NCBI RefSeq assembly: GCF_029168945.1
Contig: NC_083605.1
Coordinates: 34,299,280-34,363,279, forward strand
Source of the DNA: Cannabis sativa
Taxonomy: Eukaryota > Streptophyta > Magnoliopsida > Rosales > Cannabaceae
DNA: 64,000 nt
Direction: 5' to 3'
Shown in pieces: positions 10,936 through 23,685 of the stretch. Position 1 is the stretch's first letter, and every line of letters begins with the position of its first letter. The translations under genes were made by a program, and so were the position numbers. The notes beneath the pieces are model-generated. The model was given only the letters and a program-made list of their open reading frames with translations, did no database searches and was not told the origin of the DNA.

Positions 10936-11728
10936 TCTTTCACATGCTCTTTTTTTTGGTAGTAAATCACGTGTATTGTAGACTCAAAGTTCATAGATAA
11001 CAGAAAAAAAAAGTGACTGTGACCTAAACAAGATTTTCTACCTTGTTTAATGGCTGACTCTCTTGTATATATATCTATTCTATATAAAATGTGTCTATAT
11101 AACAAAATTCTTGATTTATAAAAAATTTTTAGGTGAATTTTTTTTGTAAAAAGTTTTATTCAAAAATAACAATTTTTTTAGGCTGATACTTTTAACTCTC
11201 TCACGTGAACTTTCAAAAAAAAATTAGAAAATATAAAAAATAAATAAAACCTTACGATTGTAAGTTATTTCCCAGAAAATGGTAACGATGATGAAACTAA
11301 TTCTCCTGAAATGTTAAGTTTGTTGATGAGAATGAAAATTGCGATTTCGATTTCTTAATAAAAGAGATAAAATTGTGATTCCATTCGTTAGATCTGGTAT
11401 ATATATATCTTCTCTTTGCTTTCTTTCTCTTCAAATCTCAGATTTGGTATGCATGACTGGTTTTTGTTGCTTTCTTTCATCTAATTCGATCAGATTTCGT
11501 TTCGATCTACATTTTGGTTGTTGTTTCATATCGAATCAGCGATCTTACGACGTTGGATAGATATGATTTCAGGCTATGAAAATCTGCACGAGATCTGTAC
11601 TTGATTCGATTTCAGGGCTTCCTTTTCTTATAAGATCAAGTTAAGATCTTTATTATTGTAAGTCTGTTTATACTTCCTAGCTCTCTTATTTCAACATGAA
11701 TTTCATTAACATTTCCTTTTTCTGAGAT
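10936..11728. other. Non-coding DNA with leader/intron-like look
   Basis: Around 11390-11657 the sequence is T-rich with repeated GATTTCGTTTCGATCT-like words, as in plant 5' leaders and leader introns. A consensus-like donor, GTAAGT, stands at 11658. A T-tract followed by TTGCAG at about 18185-18202, beyond the inserted LTR element, would make a matching acceptor. No coding exon can be recognised on either side, so a transcript is only a possibility. Confidence 0.3.
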
Positions 11729-11733
11729 GAATC

Positions 11734-14240
11734 TGTTAGAGATTTTATAACAATGGAAGAAAATCAAAATATTACAACTCTATTGTAATACAATACAAGG
11801 ACCAACAAAGAGATTAAATAAATGTTACAATAACATAATATACAATATATATACACACTATATATATTATATATAAGAAATATAGAAGAAGATAAGAACA
11901 CATGTAATATAAAATATGTGTATATAATAAGATAATAATATATATGTATAAACACTCACTCACAACCTTGAGTGTAGATTAGTGGGGATCACCATGACTT
12001 GAACAAGGTATTACACCTTTGTCCAAAAGCTTATTTCCCCCTATCTCTAAGCACTAAGGGAACTCTCTAGGAAATAGCTTTGGGAATTATCAAGCCTTTT
12101 AGGGTTTTCTAGCAAAGTGCTTTCTTGATAGAAAACTTCATCTCTTGCTCCCAAATGAGCATCATAGACCTCCTTTATATAGTGTTTAGATGATCACTCT
12201 TAGGATTCAAAATACCACCTCATTTCTCTCCCATAAATGAGTATTACATTTTGTAACAACTATATCATCATAATTTTGAAATCCTTAAACCAAATTGTGT
12301 AACAACCCTTTTATTACACTAATAATGTGTGATCAACACAAGAGTTACAAATAACAACAAATTGTAACTCCTCTCCAAGTTACTATGTAGGTTACAAAAG
12401 TGTAGGTTAAATTATAGGTTACACACACTACTACAAATTTGCTATTTAGTGACACCCTTTAGTGACACGCACATTTGTGCGGGTCACTAAAAGTTTAAAA
12501 ATAATTTTTAGTGACATGCACAATTAGTCTCTAAAATTTAATGTAAGTGTCCTATAATTTGAGTCACTAAAAATGTGAAGTGTCACTAAAGATAATTTTA
12601 TGATTTTTTTTAATTAAAAATATTCACCTATGGAGTCACTCTAGGAGAGACTGAAAAAATATATACCAACGCGCATTGCGCGTCACTAAAAGCACTTTAC
12701 AGTTTTTTTTTTAAAATAATAATTATTTTATTAATTTGGATTAATGTATGGCAAAAAAAATAATAAAAAAAGTTGTAGGGCCAGCTGTAATTTGAGAATG
12801 CATTTTGTTATTATATAAATAATATAATAAAAAAAACATAAAATAATAAATAAATAAATAAGTTGATAAGAAACCCTAAACTATCTCATTCTCTCTCACC
12901 CTCACTTACCGCCTCTTTCTTTTCTTTGCTTTTTTTTTTTTTTTGAGATAACGCCTCCTTCTCTCTCTTTCTCAAGATCTCTCAAGCTCTCAAGGTGAAA
13001 TGGAAGATGGTCTGAATTAGTGGGTTCGATAACCATTTTTCAATGCCGGTGAGTCATACAGAGGCCACGAACGACCTCTCGGTTCGCTTCCCCCCTCTTT
13101 GACTTCTTTGAGATCGTTGATCTCCTCTTCTATTCTTGTTTTTTTTTCTATTTTATAAAGGTCTGTCTTTCAGGTTGCCGGCGATTGGGGGCTTGCTTTG
13201 CACCTAGCTGTGCTTGCGTCGTCGAGGTTCGGAGTTTGCAAGTAGCTGTTCTTGGATTATCGGGGTTCACAGGTGGCTGATTTTGTCGTAGAGGTTGGGC
13301 GTTTGATGAGATTAGGAGCTCGCCAAAAGAAAAATTTTATCACATTTATTTTGGGATAATCTTCTCATTTTTTTTTCTCATTTTGAGATTTATTTATCTC
13401 TGATTGTATAGTAATGTTTCTTTTGAACTCTGCGTTTTCCCCTTTTTGTCTCTGCTGATAGTAGTTTTTTTTGGTTTGTATTGATGTTTAGTTTTCGTTG
13501 GTGCTTTGTTGCTCTTTTGGAGGCAACAGTAATAAAAAAAAAATGTATAAAGAATGTGATTATAGTGTTTGTATGGTGTTGTTAGTATACTAATAATTTG
13601 ATTATAGTGTTTGTATGTTGTTATGGAAGAATTTGTCTATCTCTGTGATTAATTGTAAATTAATTTAGGTTTTTATTTTAATAAAATACATTTTTGTCTA
13701 TCTCTAATCTATAGTGTAATTTATAAATTTTAGATTTAGTTAATTAATAAAATTATTTGTATACAATTAATATAAATTATTATTTATAATATATAAAATT
13801 TGAATTAAATCAAATTAAATATTATTTTTTTTAAAAAAAATATTTAATACAGTGGTACTTTTTGTGTGTCACTATATCTCTAAAAATATTAATAAAAAAT
13901 AAAAAAAAAGGATATAGTGACACTTTATGTGTGTGGTTGTTACCTTTTTAGTCTGACAAAACCTGACTGTATACGCCTATAGTGACACGCAGAAAATGAA
14001 TGCAAAAAGTTTCAGTGACACGTATGAAGTGTCACTAAAAATTATCTTTCCAGTCACCCTCATTAGTGACGCGCGTTGAAGTGTCACTATACACTTTTAG
14101 AGTTACTTAATGTGTGTCACTAAAACCCAATTTTCTAGTAGTGACATTTATTTACCATACACTTAATATATATTATTCACATAATATTATATATTACCAC
14201 ATTTTAATCTACATATTATTATATTAAAAATAATATAACA
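11734..14240 (-). mobile_element. Left LTR of the LARD-like element, split by a DNA transposon
   Basis: It equals the right LTR apart from a few substitutions (for example GGGAATTATC against GGGCATTATC) and the 1,718-bp insertion plus its 3-bp duplication. On the minus strand this is the 3' LTR. Confidence 0.92.
12426..14143. mobile_element. CACTA-like non-autonomous element (1,718 bp)
   Basis: The termini are CACTACTACAAATTTGC on the left and, read inward, CACTACTAGAAAATTGG on the right, with an ACA duplication (12423-12425, 14144-14146). The other LTR at 17485-17487 shows the unoccupied site with one ACA. Both ends carry many direct and inverted copies of AGTGACACGC/GTGTCACTAAA, the subterminal repeats expected of CACTA elements. 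No transposase is encoded. The middle (about 12870-13330) looks like a gene leader: pyrimidine-rich, a short ATG frame, and a possible intron end TTTCAG/GTTGCC near 13172. Confidence 0.88.
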
Positions 14241-16795
14241 ATCCCCCACTAGATTAAAATGTGTGACACACTTGTAACACACTTGTAACATTTATTTAAT
14301 CAATCAAAATATAACATTCCCCCACTTTGATTGAATAAATACACACTTTTAAAGAAGTCTTGCTTAGGTGCATTAGGTAAAATGTCTTTCGACTTGAATT
14401 TTACCTTAGTGTAGTTACCACAAAGTTTGATGAAATTTTGGTTGCCGTAGCATTGAACCACTATCCCTTGAATACAAACCGGTGATAACACACACACCCT
14501 CGCTAATGCTCACTTGAGACCGCATGTCTCGCTCTTGCACCGTTAATGGCCATGTGCAAAATTCCAATTCATGGACTCTCTAGAGAATACTCCCAATTCT
14601 CATAAGAGGCGGCACCACCTCTAGTCCATATAGGTGGAGTTTTAGTGTCTCACCACTCTTTAGACACTTCTTAAGCTTAAGTGAGTTTTCTTAAGCTTAA
14701 GCTCCATTAAAAAACCTTTTGGTTTTAACCCTCAATTTTCACCACATGTACTCATTCATAGATGAGACAATTGAGTACCATATTCACTCTATTGACTTGT
14801 TATTACCTATTGAACTTAAGACTAGATGTTTGCTAGTGTTAAGATAGGTTACTATCAATGATCAAAACACTAAGGGAGTTTAGGTCCCATCCCTCGAAAA
14901 TTCATGCTTTAATCTTGTACAGAGATTAAGCGATTTGTTATAACCTCTCACTATTGATTCCATGTGAATCATGCATGCCAAAATATAGTGTTCACTTTGT
15001 GACCACTTTTCTCCTTAAGTACTTAAGCTTTGAAAATTCAATCATAAAAGATTAATTTTCACACAACTCAAATTCTCAATAATTTTGATACTAAGCATAT
15101 CAAAATTAAACATTAATTTAGACACCAAACATGTCTAAATTATACTTTATTTTAAGACACCAAGCATGTCTTAAACTTTTCACATTGGAGTATTACCCCC
15201 ACACTTTCAAATTTCACTATCAAGATAATATCTTGATTTTAAAAATATAGAAGACCACTTTGTCTCTATAACTCTTTTAATTAATTTCCTTCTTGAAATT
15301 ATTTTCACCTAACTTTGACATCAAACTATGTCAAAATTTTAGATATACACATAGCTAAATTTGATTTAGAATTTGAATTCTAAATCAAATAAATTAATCA
15401 ATAATGTCTCAACACATTTTGATTAAATTTGTGGCTCACCCCCACATTTTTACCATAAAGTGTATATAAAATATCACTTTTGTGCATTTTCCTCTTCAAA
15501 TGACTCTTTAAGGCCACTTTGAAGATACCATTTGACATTTTTAGTTTTCTCAACAAAACTAAAATATCAAACTCACATTACTACTAATAAAATAATGTGA
15601 TTATTTTTACTCATAATTTTAAGGTTATCTCCTTATTGAGATTAGCCCAAAATTATACCAAAGTTAACAAAATTCTCATCAATTTTGTTCACAACTTTGA
15701 TCATTTAAGATTCAAAATTGCTTCTCCAATTTTGTTATCTTTTCACTATTTTTGAATCCACATTGATTCATTTACTTTTGAGTCTAAAATTGCTCTTCCA
15801 ATTTATGGCTCATTTCACAAGTTTGGATTCACTTTTAATCCATTTGTTCTTGCTTATGACAATGCAAGTCCAATAAAAGTGTAACTCTCATAGTCCACTT
15901 TTTCTTATCTCAAATATGAGATGCTTATCTCTTATAACCCAATAAAAGATGTAACTTCTCAAAAGCCATATTTTATTATCTCATAAAGTGAGATGTTCAC
16001 TACCAAATTGAAAAAGAATTTAAAATATTCTTTATTCACAAAATAGATGATAATAATTTCCACATCAATAGCAATAAACAATATTATATTATTACTATCA
16101 ACATTATTATCATACTATATAACTCATACATTAATATAATATGTATGTTACTAATCAACATCTTATATGTAACATACACATGAGATCAATATTAAATTCA
16201 CAATATATATGTTACATATCTCATATATATATAACATATGTACTATAATATACATATATATCATATACACATAATATATACATTAATTACACAACTATAT
16301 ATGTTACATAACTCACACATATATAACATATATATACACATTAATATACGTGATATATATTATATACACATATATAACATATATTATATATGCATGTCTC
16401 ACATAAATACATAGAAGTAATTATTTCTACATATTTAATCTCACTAATATATATTATATAACATGCTCTACATATATATATATTATATATTACTCATACA
16501 TACATATTATATATTATATATCTCACATATATACATATAATATCATGATATAAAATTTAAATATCATATTATATACTACTATATATATTAATATGATACA
16601 AACACATAATCACATATATGTCACATATATATAACTCATATATATATTATATATTACTATCATATAAAATAGTAAATCACATAATATTCACCATCATGCT
16701 CACCCATGAATGACTTTCACATAAAATCTCTTATCCTTGTATTCTCACAATCTTGATTTATCACCTCTTCCATTGAAAAGGGATAAGCTTTTGAT
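14241..16795. mobile_element. Internal region of the LARD-like element, non-coding
   Basis: 2.5 kb without any reading frame that looks like gag or pol on either strand. It contains repeated short words such as ACACCAAACATGTCTAAA, and from about 16040 to 16680 a dense TATATA/ACATAT low-complexity tract. Replacement of coding DNA by such sequence is typical of large retrotransposon derivatives. Confidence 0.75.
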
Positions 16796-17581
16796 TGTTA
16801 GAGATTTTATAACAATGGAAGAAAATCAAAATATTACAACTCTATTGTAATACAATACAAGGACCAACAAAGAGATTAAATAAATGTTACAATAACATAA
16901 TATACAATATATATACACACTATATATATTATATATAAGAAATATAGAAGAAGATAAGAACACATGTAATATAAAATATGTGTATATAATAAGAGAATAA
17001 TATATATGTATAAACACTCACTCACAACCTTGAGTGTAGATTAGTGGGGATCACCATGACTTGAACAAGGTATTACACCTTTGTCCAAAAGCTTATTTCC
17101 CCCTATCTCTAAGCACTAAGGGAACTCTCTAGGAAATAGCTTTGGGCATTATCAAGCCTTTTAGAGTTTTCTAGCAAAGTGCTTTCTTGATAGAAAACTT
17201 CATCTCTTGCTCCCAAATGAGCATCATAGACCTCCTTTATATAGTGTTTAGATGATCACTCTTAGGATTCAAAATACCACCTCATTTCTCTCTCATAAAT
17301 GAGTATTACATTTTGTAACAACTATATCATCATAATTTTAAAATCCTTAAACCAAATTGTGTAACAACCCTTTTATTACACTAATAATGTGTGATCAACA
17401 CAAGAGTTACAAATAACAACAAATTGTAACTCCTCTCCAAGTTACTATGTAGGTTACAAAAGTGTAGATTAAATTATAGGTTACACATTTATTTACCATA
17501 CACTTAATATATATTATTCACATAATATTATATATTACCACATTTTAATCTACATATTATTATATTAAAAATAATATAACA
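16796..17581 (-). mobile_element. Right LTR of the LARD-like element (786 bp, uninterrupted)
   Basis: The intact LTR copy; on the minus strand it is the 5' LTR. It preserves the pre-insertion target of the CACTA-like element around 17481-17495. Confidence 0.92.
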
Positions 17582-17586
17582 GAATC

Positions 17587-18376
17587 TAACGAATTTCATT
17601 ATCATGGGAACTTATTCTCAGTTCTCTTCTAATCATTAATTTTAATTAAATAACTGACTTGCTTACCAACAGATTAGTTATCTAAAATCAACAGGCCCAA
17701 TTAACATTTCCTTTTCCGTTTCTATTTTTGTACATTGAAATTAAACAGGCGGGAAGAAGATGAACTTTGCTTCATTTTCTCTTCTGATTCATATTGTTAC
17801 ACACAAGTCTCTTTTTCTCTCTCTCCTTGAGTTCTCTATCTGTAGCTTTTAATGGCGTTGATTTCTGATTCAGATTCATTGTAGTTTACGATGTGTTAAG
17901 GCATGAAATTATGGTGTATGTATTGTTCGTCTTTTTTCCTTTTCAAATGATCATAATTTCTTACCAAGTTATAAATTAAGGCCGCGACTAAAATTCACTT
18001 TTGTATGATCAAGTATTTAGTTGAATATTATTACAGATTTTTTTAATTTTATCTTTCTAAATGGAGGCATATCTAATTGTTTGAAGTAATGATTAGGGGA
18101 TTAAGCTCTAAACAAGTGTTAATTTGCATTTAATTATTATTTTTAAGCTTTTGTGTAAATTCATTTCTGAATTGGCAATGCTTTTTTTTTTTTCAATTGC
18201 AGGTGGATTTTAATGTGATTGTAGTATTAGAATTGGGTTTTTGAGACGTGGCTTACTTTTAGTCATTTTATGGTTCTACAACTTATCTTGTTCAAAATTA
18301 TTATTATATCGCTTGTATGTTGGTACGTTTAATATTTATTAATTGTGATGAAAATAATCGTAACTAAAAATGATTG
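17587..18376. other. Non-coding DNA, leader/intron-like
   Basis: It continues the pre-insertion sequence of 10936-11728. A CT-rich stretch with TCTCTTTTTCTCTCTCTCC lies at 17808-17826, followed by a short ATG frame that stops soon. A T-tract with TTGCAG near 18185-18202 resembles a splice acceptor. No protein recognised. Confidence 0.3.
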
Positions 18377-18384
18377 AGAAAGAG

Positions 18385-18673
18385 CAGGGCCGGCCCTAGG
18401 CATAGGCGGGCTAGGCCCGTGCCTAGGGCCCACACTTTCCGGGGGCCCGAAATAGAAAAATAAAAAAAAATTATTAGGCTTTTATTTAACTAAAATTTAA
18501 GTGTATTATAAGCAATAAATATTTATAGCTTAGTTGGTTGAGGTGGATTGCATAAAGTCCAAGGTCATGAGTTCAAATCCCATAACACTCTTCTTTTAAT
18601 TTTTTTTTATATATTTTTGAGGGCCCCAAAATTTAATTTGTCTTAGGCCCATATATTTTCAGGGCCGGCCCTG
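18385..18673. mobile_element. hAT-type MITE (289 bp) with CAGGGCCGGCCCT ends
   Basis: The ends are CAGGGCCGGCCCTAG and CAGGGCCGGCCCTG, nearly perfect inverted repeats. They are flanked by a perfect 8-bp duplication AGAAAGAG (18377-18384, 18674-18681), indicating hAT-type insertion. GC-rich arms with GGGCCC words enclose an AT-rich core. There is no transposase. A tRNA-like segment lies inside. Confidence 0.85.
18524..18590 (+). repeat. tRNA-derived (SINE-like) segment inside the MITE
   Basis: TAGCTTAGTTGG (18526-18537) resembles a Pol III A box and GAGTTCAAATCC (18569-18580) a B box, about 30 bp apart as in tRNA genes. A T-rich run follows from about 18595. It is not a tRNA: no acceptor stem pairs and the anticodon arm is not credible. 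Most likely it descends from a tRNA-derived SINE. Confidence 0.5.
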
Positions 18674-18681
18674 AGAAAGAG

Positions 18682-20205
18682 TAAACAAAGAATAAGGATT
18701 TTGTTTCCTTCTCCCAATTTTTGTTATACATATGAATGGATAGAGAATGGAAGAAGTGTCCTTACCTATTTTATTCCATTATGGAACATGGTCTATGTGT
18801 GAGAGCCTGCATCGTTGTCCACTGTATAATATTGCATTCAATATTTATTTTTAATTTGCAACACCATTATTTACATTAATTGAATATATATCAAAAATAA
18901 TTTCAATAATAACTAATAATATTTTTTCTTCAATTATCTATGGTTATTTTTAAATAAAGTAGAAAGCATCTAACATAAAATTAATTATACGTATCTCGCA
19001 CTCGCACATAACTTTTTTCTAGTATATATATATATATCAATAAAAAAAAGTAAATTTTTAAATAAATAAAAATTAAGTATGAGATATAAGGTGGGATTAA
19101 TAAATAAAAATTAAGCTTTTTACCTCTCTCTCTCCCATCAAGAACTTCTTGAGAGTTAAAGTCCAAACAACTGTATAGATTTGTAAACACAAAAAAAATT
19201 AAAAAAAAAATAAATAAAAAAGAACACGAAGAAGAAAATGAACAGGGGGAGAGATGAAGAGTTTAAGAATGAAGGTGATGATGAAAAAATATAAGAAAAA
19301 TGAAATGAAGAAATACCAAATGAAGGTAACGTGTGATCATTATGATAAAGAAAAAAAAATAAAAAACCGTGCCAGAAGTGGCAAGTCAATGTAAAAGAAT
19401 TTTTTTAAAAAAATTCAGTATAAATGTTATTTATAGTGGTGTACAAAATAAATGTAACATTTGACAAAAATGAAATATGGGATGTAAATTTCCCATTGTA
19501 TCATTCTTGAATTCGTACTATTCTATTTTTATTTTTAAATAAGCTAGGCCACTTTTTAGTTTAGGCTCTAATTTTTGCTTAACTTTTTCATTTTTTTTAG
19601 GGTTAATTTCACAAACGCACAAAAACAACAACAAAAAAAAAAAAAAACAACAAAATACGGTTTCACAGAATTTTAAACATTTTTACGATTTTTTTGATTT
19701 TATTTACATAAAATACGGTCTTTTATGTTGAAATTTTGTTCATTTATTGTTAATTTTTTGTTATATGTATGTTATTTTTTGTTGTTTTTTTGTTGTTATT
19801 TTGATGTTATTTTCATGTTACTTTTATGTTGTTTTCTTGTTGATTTTATGTTGTTTTCGTGTTATTTTTTGGAAAACCGTAAAAATGTTAAAAAAAAATA
19901 TTCTTTGAACGTAAAAATGTAAATATTTTACAAAAAATGGTGTCTTATGTAATTATTCCTTTTTTTTTTTTTTTACAATCAATGAACTAAATTAGTAAAG
20001 TTTATTTATTTTTATATAATTTTTTAATAAAAATTTACAGAGATAAAAAATTATAATTATTGAATTATAAATTTTAACATAGCTCTAAAAGTTAATTATA
20101 GAATGACATTAATTTACATGATCTTATAATCTCAGTTATAGAACTATAATGTTTGATGACATATTTTAGTTTTATTATCAATTTAATTACTTTATAACTC
20201 ATTAA
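18682..20205. other. AT-rich intergenic DNA with low-complexity tracts
   Basis: No gene. 19195-19340 is A-rich. Between 19735 and 19875 a degenerate T-rich repeat of about 10-13 bp (words like ATGTTGTTTTC and TGTTATTTT) runs for some ten units. A stretch ATGAAATATGGGATGTAAATTTCCC near 19470 looks like the end of an old MITE. Confidence 0.5.
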
Positions 20206-20207
20206 TA

Positions 20208-20256
<49 letters not shown>
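20206..20256. repeat. (ATT)n microsatellite
   Basis: About sixteen tandem ATT triplets. The polyasparagine frame on the minus strand is an artefact. Confidence 0.95.
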
Positions 20257-20258
<2 letters not shown>

Positions 20259-21590
20259 AATTTAAGCTTTTTAACACATCATACTTTCAGGTTAATCTGC
20301 TTAATACGTGTTGTGTCTTTGAATTTGTCGTTTTATGTTGTGTTTAAACAAATATTTTTCGTATCATGTCATGCTAATTTGTAATATTATATCATTCATG
20401 CTCAAATTCATATTATTTCATATTCAATCGTGTTTTAATAACACTAAAGAAAATAAGTGAATGGATAGTATGACGCTATTGATGGTGTATAATAAACTTG
20501 ACGAGATACATTAAATTAAATTTTAGCGACAATTTATACATAGAGAGAGTAATTTGCGGTAAAAGTACCAAAACTGTCAACTTTGTAGCACTTCAATGCT
20601 TTTAAGTTTTTTCTTGTGGTAAAAATATATAACGTCAATATTTAGTGATAGCGGTTAGTACTTCACTATTAGATGTTAAATGTAACATTAGATATTCGTT
20701 TGTGAGTGGTCTAAATCATTTTATAATGTCCACGACATCTAATAGGTGTCAAAATATCAGATTTTATATATTACGAAGTAGTTTAAATTAAAACTAAATA
20801 TAAAATAAATAAATTTTTTACTTTAACTTTTTTTCTGTTTTATTTTTTCTTTCTTCATCATCCTTACCCATTTACTATTTTCTCCTTCCCTAGGAGATTT
20901 GGCGATAGGTAAAGGTTAAACTAAAACGATTTTAGAATTGAGATGAGCTTGCGATGGTCGGCTCGTTCAGTGAAGGGCGAGAGGCCTGATTATCAATTTT
21001 GTTATGGTTAAAAAATATGGGTAAGTACAATGTACCTTATGTTTTTGTAGATCCTCTACTTGTTTCGGCATCCAAGACAGTTTTTTAATCTAATTTTCTT
21101 TTCTTTCATGATGGCATACAATATAGCTACTTAGGATCACATGTAAATTTTCAAAAAATTATGAGTAATTTATAATGCTTAATTTTCTGAATTCAATTTT
21201 TTTAAAAAAATTTCTTAGTCTTAAATAACTACAACGTATACAACCATAAAAAAAAAAAAAACTAAAAAGCTCTCTTGAATACCGAAATAAATAAATAATC
21301 TACCAAAATGACTTTGCCTACTACAAAAAATTTCGATAAAATATTTGGCAAGGTTCGATAAATACTTTTCATACAAAATAAAAGCAAAAAATAATGTAAG
21401 AAAATATATTGATCAACAACAATAAAATGCTCAACCATCTATTTTATAATGGCTCATTGTGATCAAAAAATAAAAATAAATCTTACAGTCGTAATATTAT
21501 TAATTTACTATATATATGATCAAACATTAGATCTCAAGGTCATTACAAAATAAGTTGGTTGGAATTTGCACGCAAGTTATTATATTGTTT
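20257..21590. other. AT-rich intergenic DNA, one MITE remnant
   Basis: At 20545 the sequence AGAGTAATTTGCGGTAAAAGTACC begins like the MITE at 23966, so one arm of a related element is probably here. Nothing coding is recognised elsewhere. Confidence 0.45.
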
Positions 21591-21599
21591 ATGGGTAAA

Positions 21600-23685
21600 G
21601 GCTCACTTTACTATATTATGGACAATAAAATTACAAGAACGGGAAATACAAGAAAAAACACAGCCAAAAAGATCAGTGGAAAGCTTAAGGCAAAAAGAGG
21701 AATAGTTTTCAATCTTCCAGCACATCTCCTTGCGATTGAGAGAGTTAATTACTATCTTTGAGTTGTTCTCCATAATGATGAACTTGTAACCTTTGAGCTT
21801 TGCCAAATCAATCGCCAAGTAACAAGTTGTCGCCTCTCCACAAAGAGCATTCGAAAAATCCAAGTCCATCGTGCTCACCCAGATGACCTCACCCAAATGG
21901 TTTCTAGCAACAACTGCTATACATGAGCGTTCTGATCTCACTTTGACATCACAGTTCAGTTTGATCCAATCAGGAGGAAGAGGACGCCAATCCTCCACCC
22001 AGATAGGAGAAGGAGTGGGGATTAGAGTAGCTCGTAATTAAGCATAAGAACATCAAATAGAGTCAAAACACTGATTCAAGTTAACCATCTTATGCTTATG
22101 TGCCTTTTAATTTCAGGCTCACCGTATAGTATCAACAACAACAGAAGCATAGATAAAGACCTCGTTAATGTTGATGCCCCTGTTATTGAGACTCCAAATA
22201 AATTTGACCAAGTACTAGATACGGATTCCTGAATTGACCACTGCAAAGATACCCACGGTAAAGATTTCCATAAACAGAAAGCCAGATTGCATTTAAGAAA
22301 AAACTGCTTTAGAGATTCCTCTTCCACCCAACAGAAAGGGCATGTAACATCCTCAACCTTTAATCCCTTACTAAGAATAGTCCTGATCGAAAGGGCCTTG
22401 GAAAAAAATACACCACCAAAGGATCTTATGCCTCTCTAAGATTTTACTGTTCTAGAGCTTATTCCACGTAGAGGGGACAACCTCACAGTGTGGAGCTCTA
22501 TGTAATGCTTGAGTAAGATAGGCCGACTTGCATGAGAAAATCCCATTACACTCTTTTGTCCAGATTTATTTATCTTTTCCTTGATCTGAGGGTCTTCCCC
22601 CTATCAGGATAGCAGAAATAGTATCTCTATCAAAGAAGCAATTCAATTTCTGAATGTCCCAATCACTTGTGGCAGTCACGAGGTCGACCACCTTTCTCAG
22701 ACCAAACTCTGGGTGCCCACTGGACTTAGGGTAGAAAGATTTACCATGAGCTACCCATGGATCCTCCCAAATATTAGTATCCCTGCCATCATTCACCACA
22801 TTACAAGCTCCTTCTCTCAAAATCTTACTAGCTTTGACCACATTCTTCTAAAACCTAGAATCACAGTTCTTGAACTTACAATTCAGAAACTCTTTTCCTT
22901 TTAGATATTTTGCACTCAGAATTTTACAGCACAGAGTCTGACTCCCACACAATAAGTTCCACCCCCACTTAACAAGGAAGGCCGTATTCATCTACTTGGT
23001 TTTGTAAAAACCAAGTCCACCTTTGGATTTTGGGAGGCAAATTTTATCCCAGACATTCAACCAGAGTCCTCCGTTCCCTTTCTCAAAACCCCACCAAATG
23101 TCACGCACTAAACCATCAATCCTAGAGACAAGTCTACTTGAGAGCTTAGTGGTTTGCATCACATACATAGGCAAGGACAGACCCATATATTTGATCAAAG
23201 TAGCATGCCCCACTTTCGAAAGGGTTTTTTCCTTCCATCCTTGCAAGTTCGAGATGAGGTTCTCTACAACAAAATTGAAATTAGCATCCTTTTGTCTAGA
23301 TCAAAATAAGGGTAGCCCCAAATAATTGACATTTTCTTCTAGTCCTCCAATACCCAATGTATCACAAATCCCTTGTTTCAGGTTATTTGGGGTATTCCTA
23401 CTAAAAATGGAAGATTTAAGTTTATTAACCTGTTTCCTTGACCAAGAACAAAACTTCTCCATGCAATTCCAGTAGCCTTTAACTTTTGCCAGAGGGGCCC
23501 TTTCCACCAAGATTAAGTCATTCGCAAAAAATATATGGGACAGAATAGGTCCACCATGGGAAATGTTAATGCCCCTGATACTACTATTTCCAAGACATTT
23601 TCAAGAAGTCTAGATAAGATCTCAGTCGCCCAAATAAATAGATAAGGGGAGAGAGGGGGCGAAGGCCACAAGTTGGCTTAAATGT
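21600..23685 (-). pseudogene. 5'-truncated L1-like LINE ORF2 (RT C-part to RNase H), dead
   Basis: Minus-strand pieces appear in the order of a plant LINE ORF2. First is the end of the RT core, with PLSPYLFIWATEILSRLL and FFANDLILVERAP. FAND stands where the catalytic FADD should be. Then come NVNYLGLPLF, LSKVGHATLIKYMGLSLPMYVMQ and DIWWGFEKG (23510-22992), NIWEDPWV (22841-22566), the zf-RVT region (22327-22076), and an RNase H-like end with WIKLNCDVKV and EATTCYLAI (21998-21603). Stops and frameshifts lie between the pieces. The 5' cut is near 23685, as usual for LINEs copied incompletely. No long poly(A) is evident at the 3' end. Confidence 0.88.

Larger units (their letters stand above)
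11734..17581 (-). mobile_element. Non-coding LTR retrotransposon (LARD-like), complete with TSD
   Basis: Two LTRs, 11734-14240 (interrupted) and 16796-17581 (786 bp), start TGTTAGAG and end ATATAACA. A perfect 5-bp duplication GAATC (11729-11733, 17582-17586) flanks the whole. A purine tract AGTGGGGGAT lies beside the left LTR on the minus strand, which sets the orientation. No standard tRNA-Met primer site is seen inside the right LTR. The internal part has no gag or pol-like frame, so the element must have moved with borrowed proteins. By eye the LTRs differ at only about six positions outside the insertion, so it is young. Confidence 0.9.

Noticed and set aside
11764..11955. Identical short frames at 11764-11955 and 16826-17017
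   Set aside because: Same LTR seen twice; AT-rich and without protein features.
18524..18590. Functional tRNA gene
   Set aside because: A- and B-box words are present, but no acceptor stem or sensible anticodon arm can be formed.
20092..20277. Polyasparagine frame
   Set aside because: Translation of the (ATT)n microsatellite.
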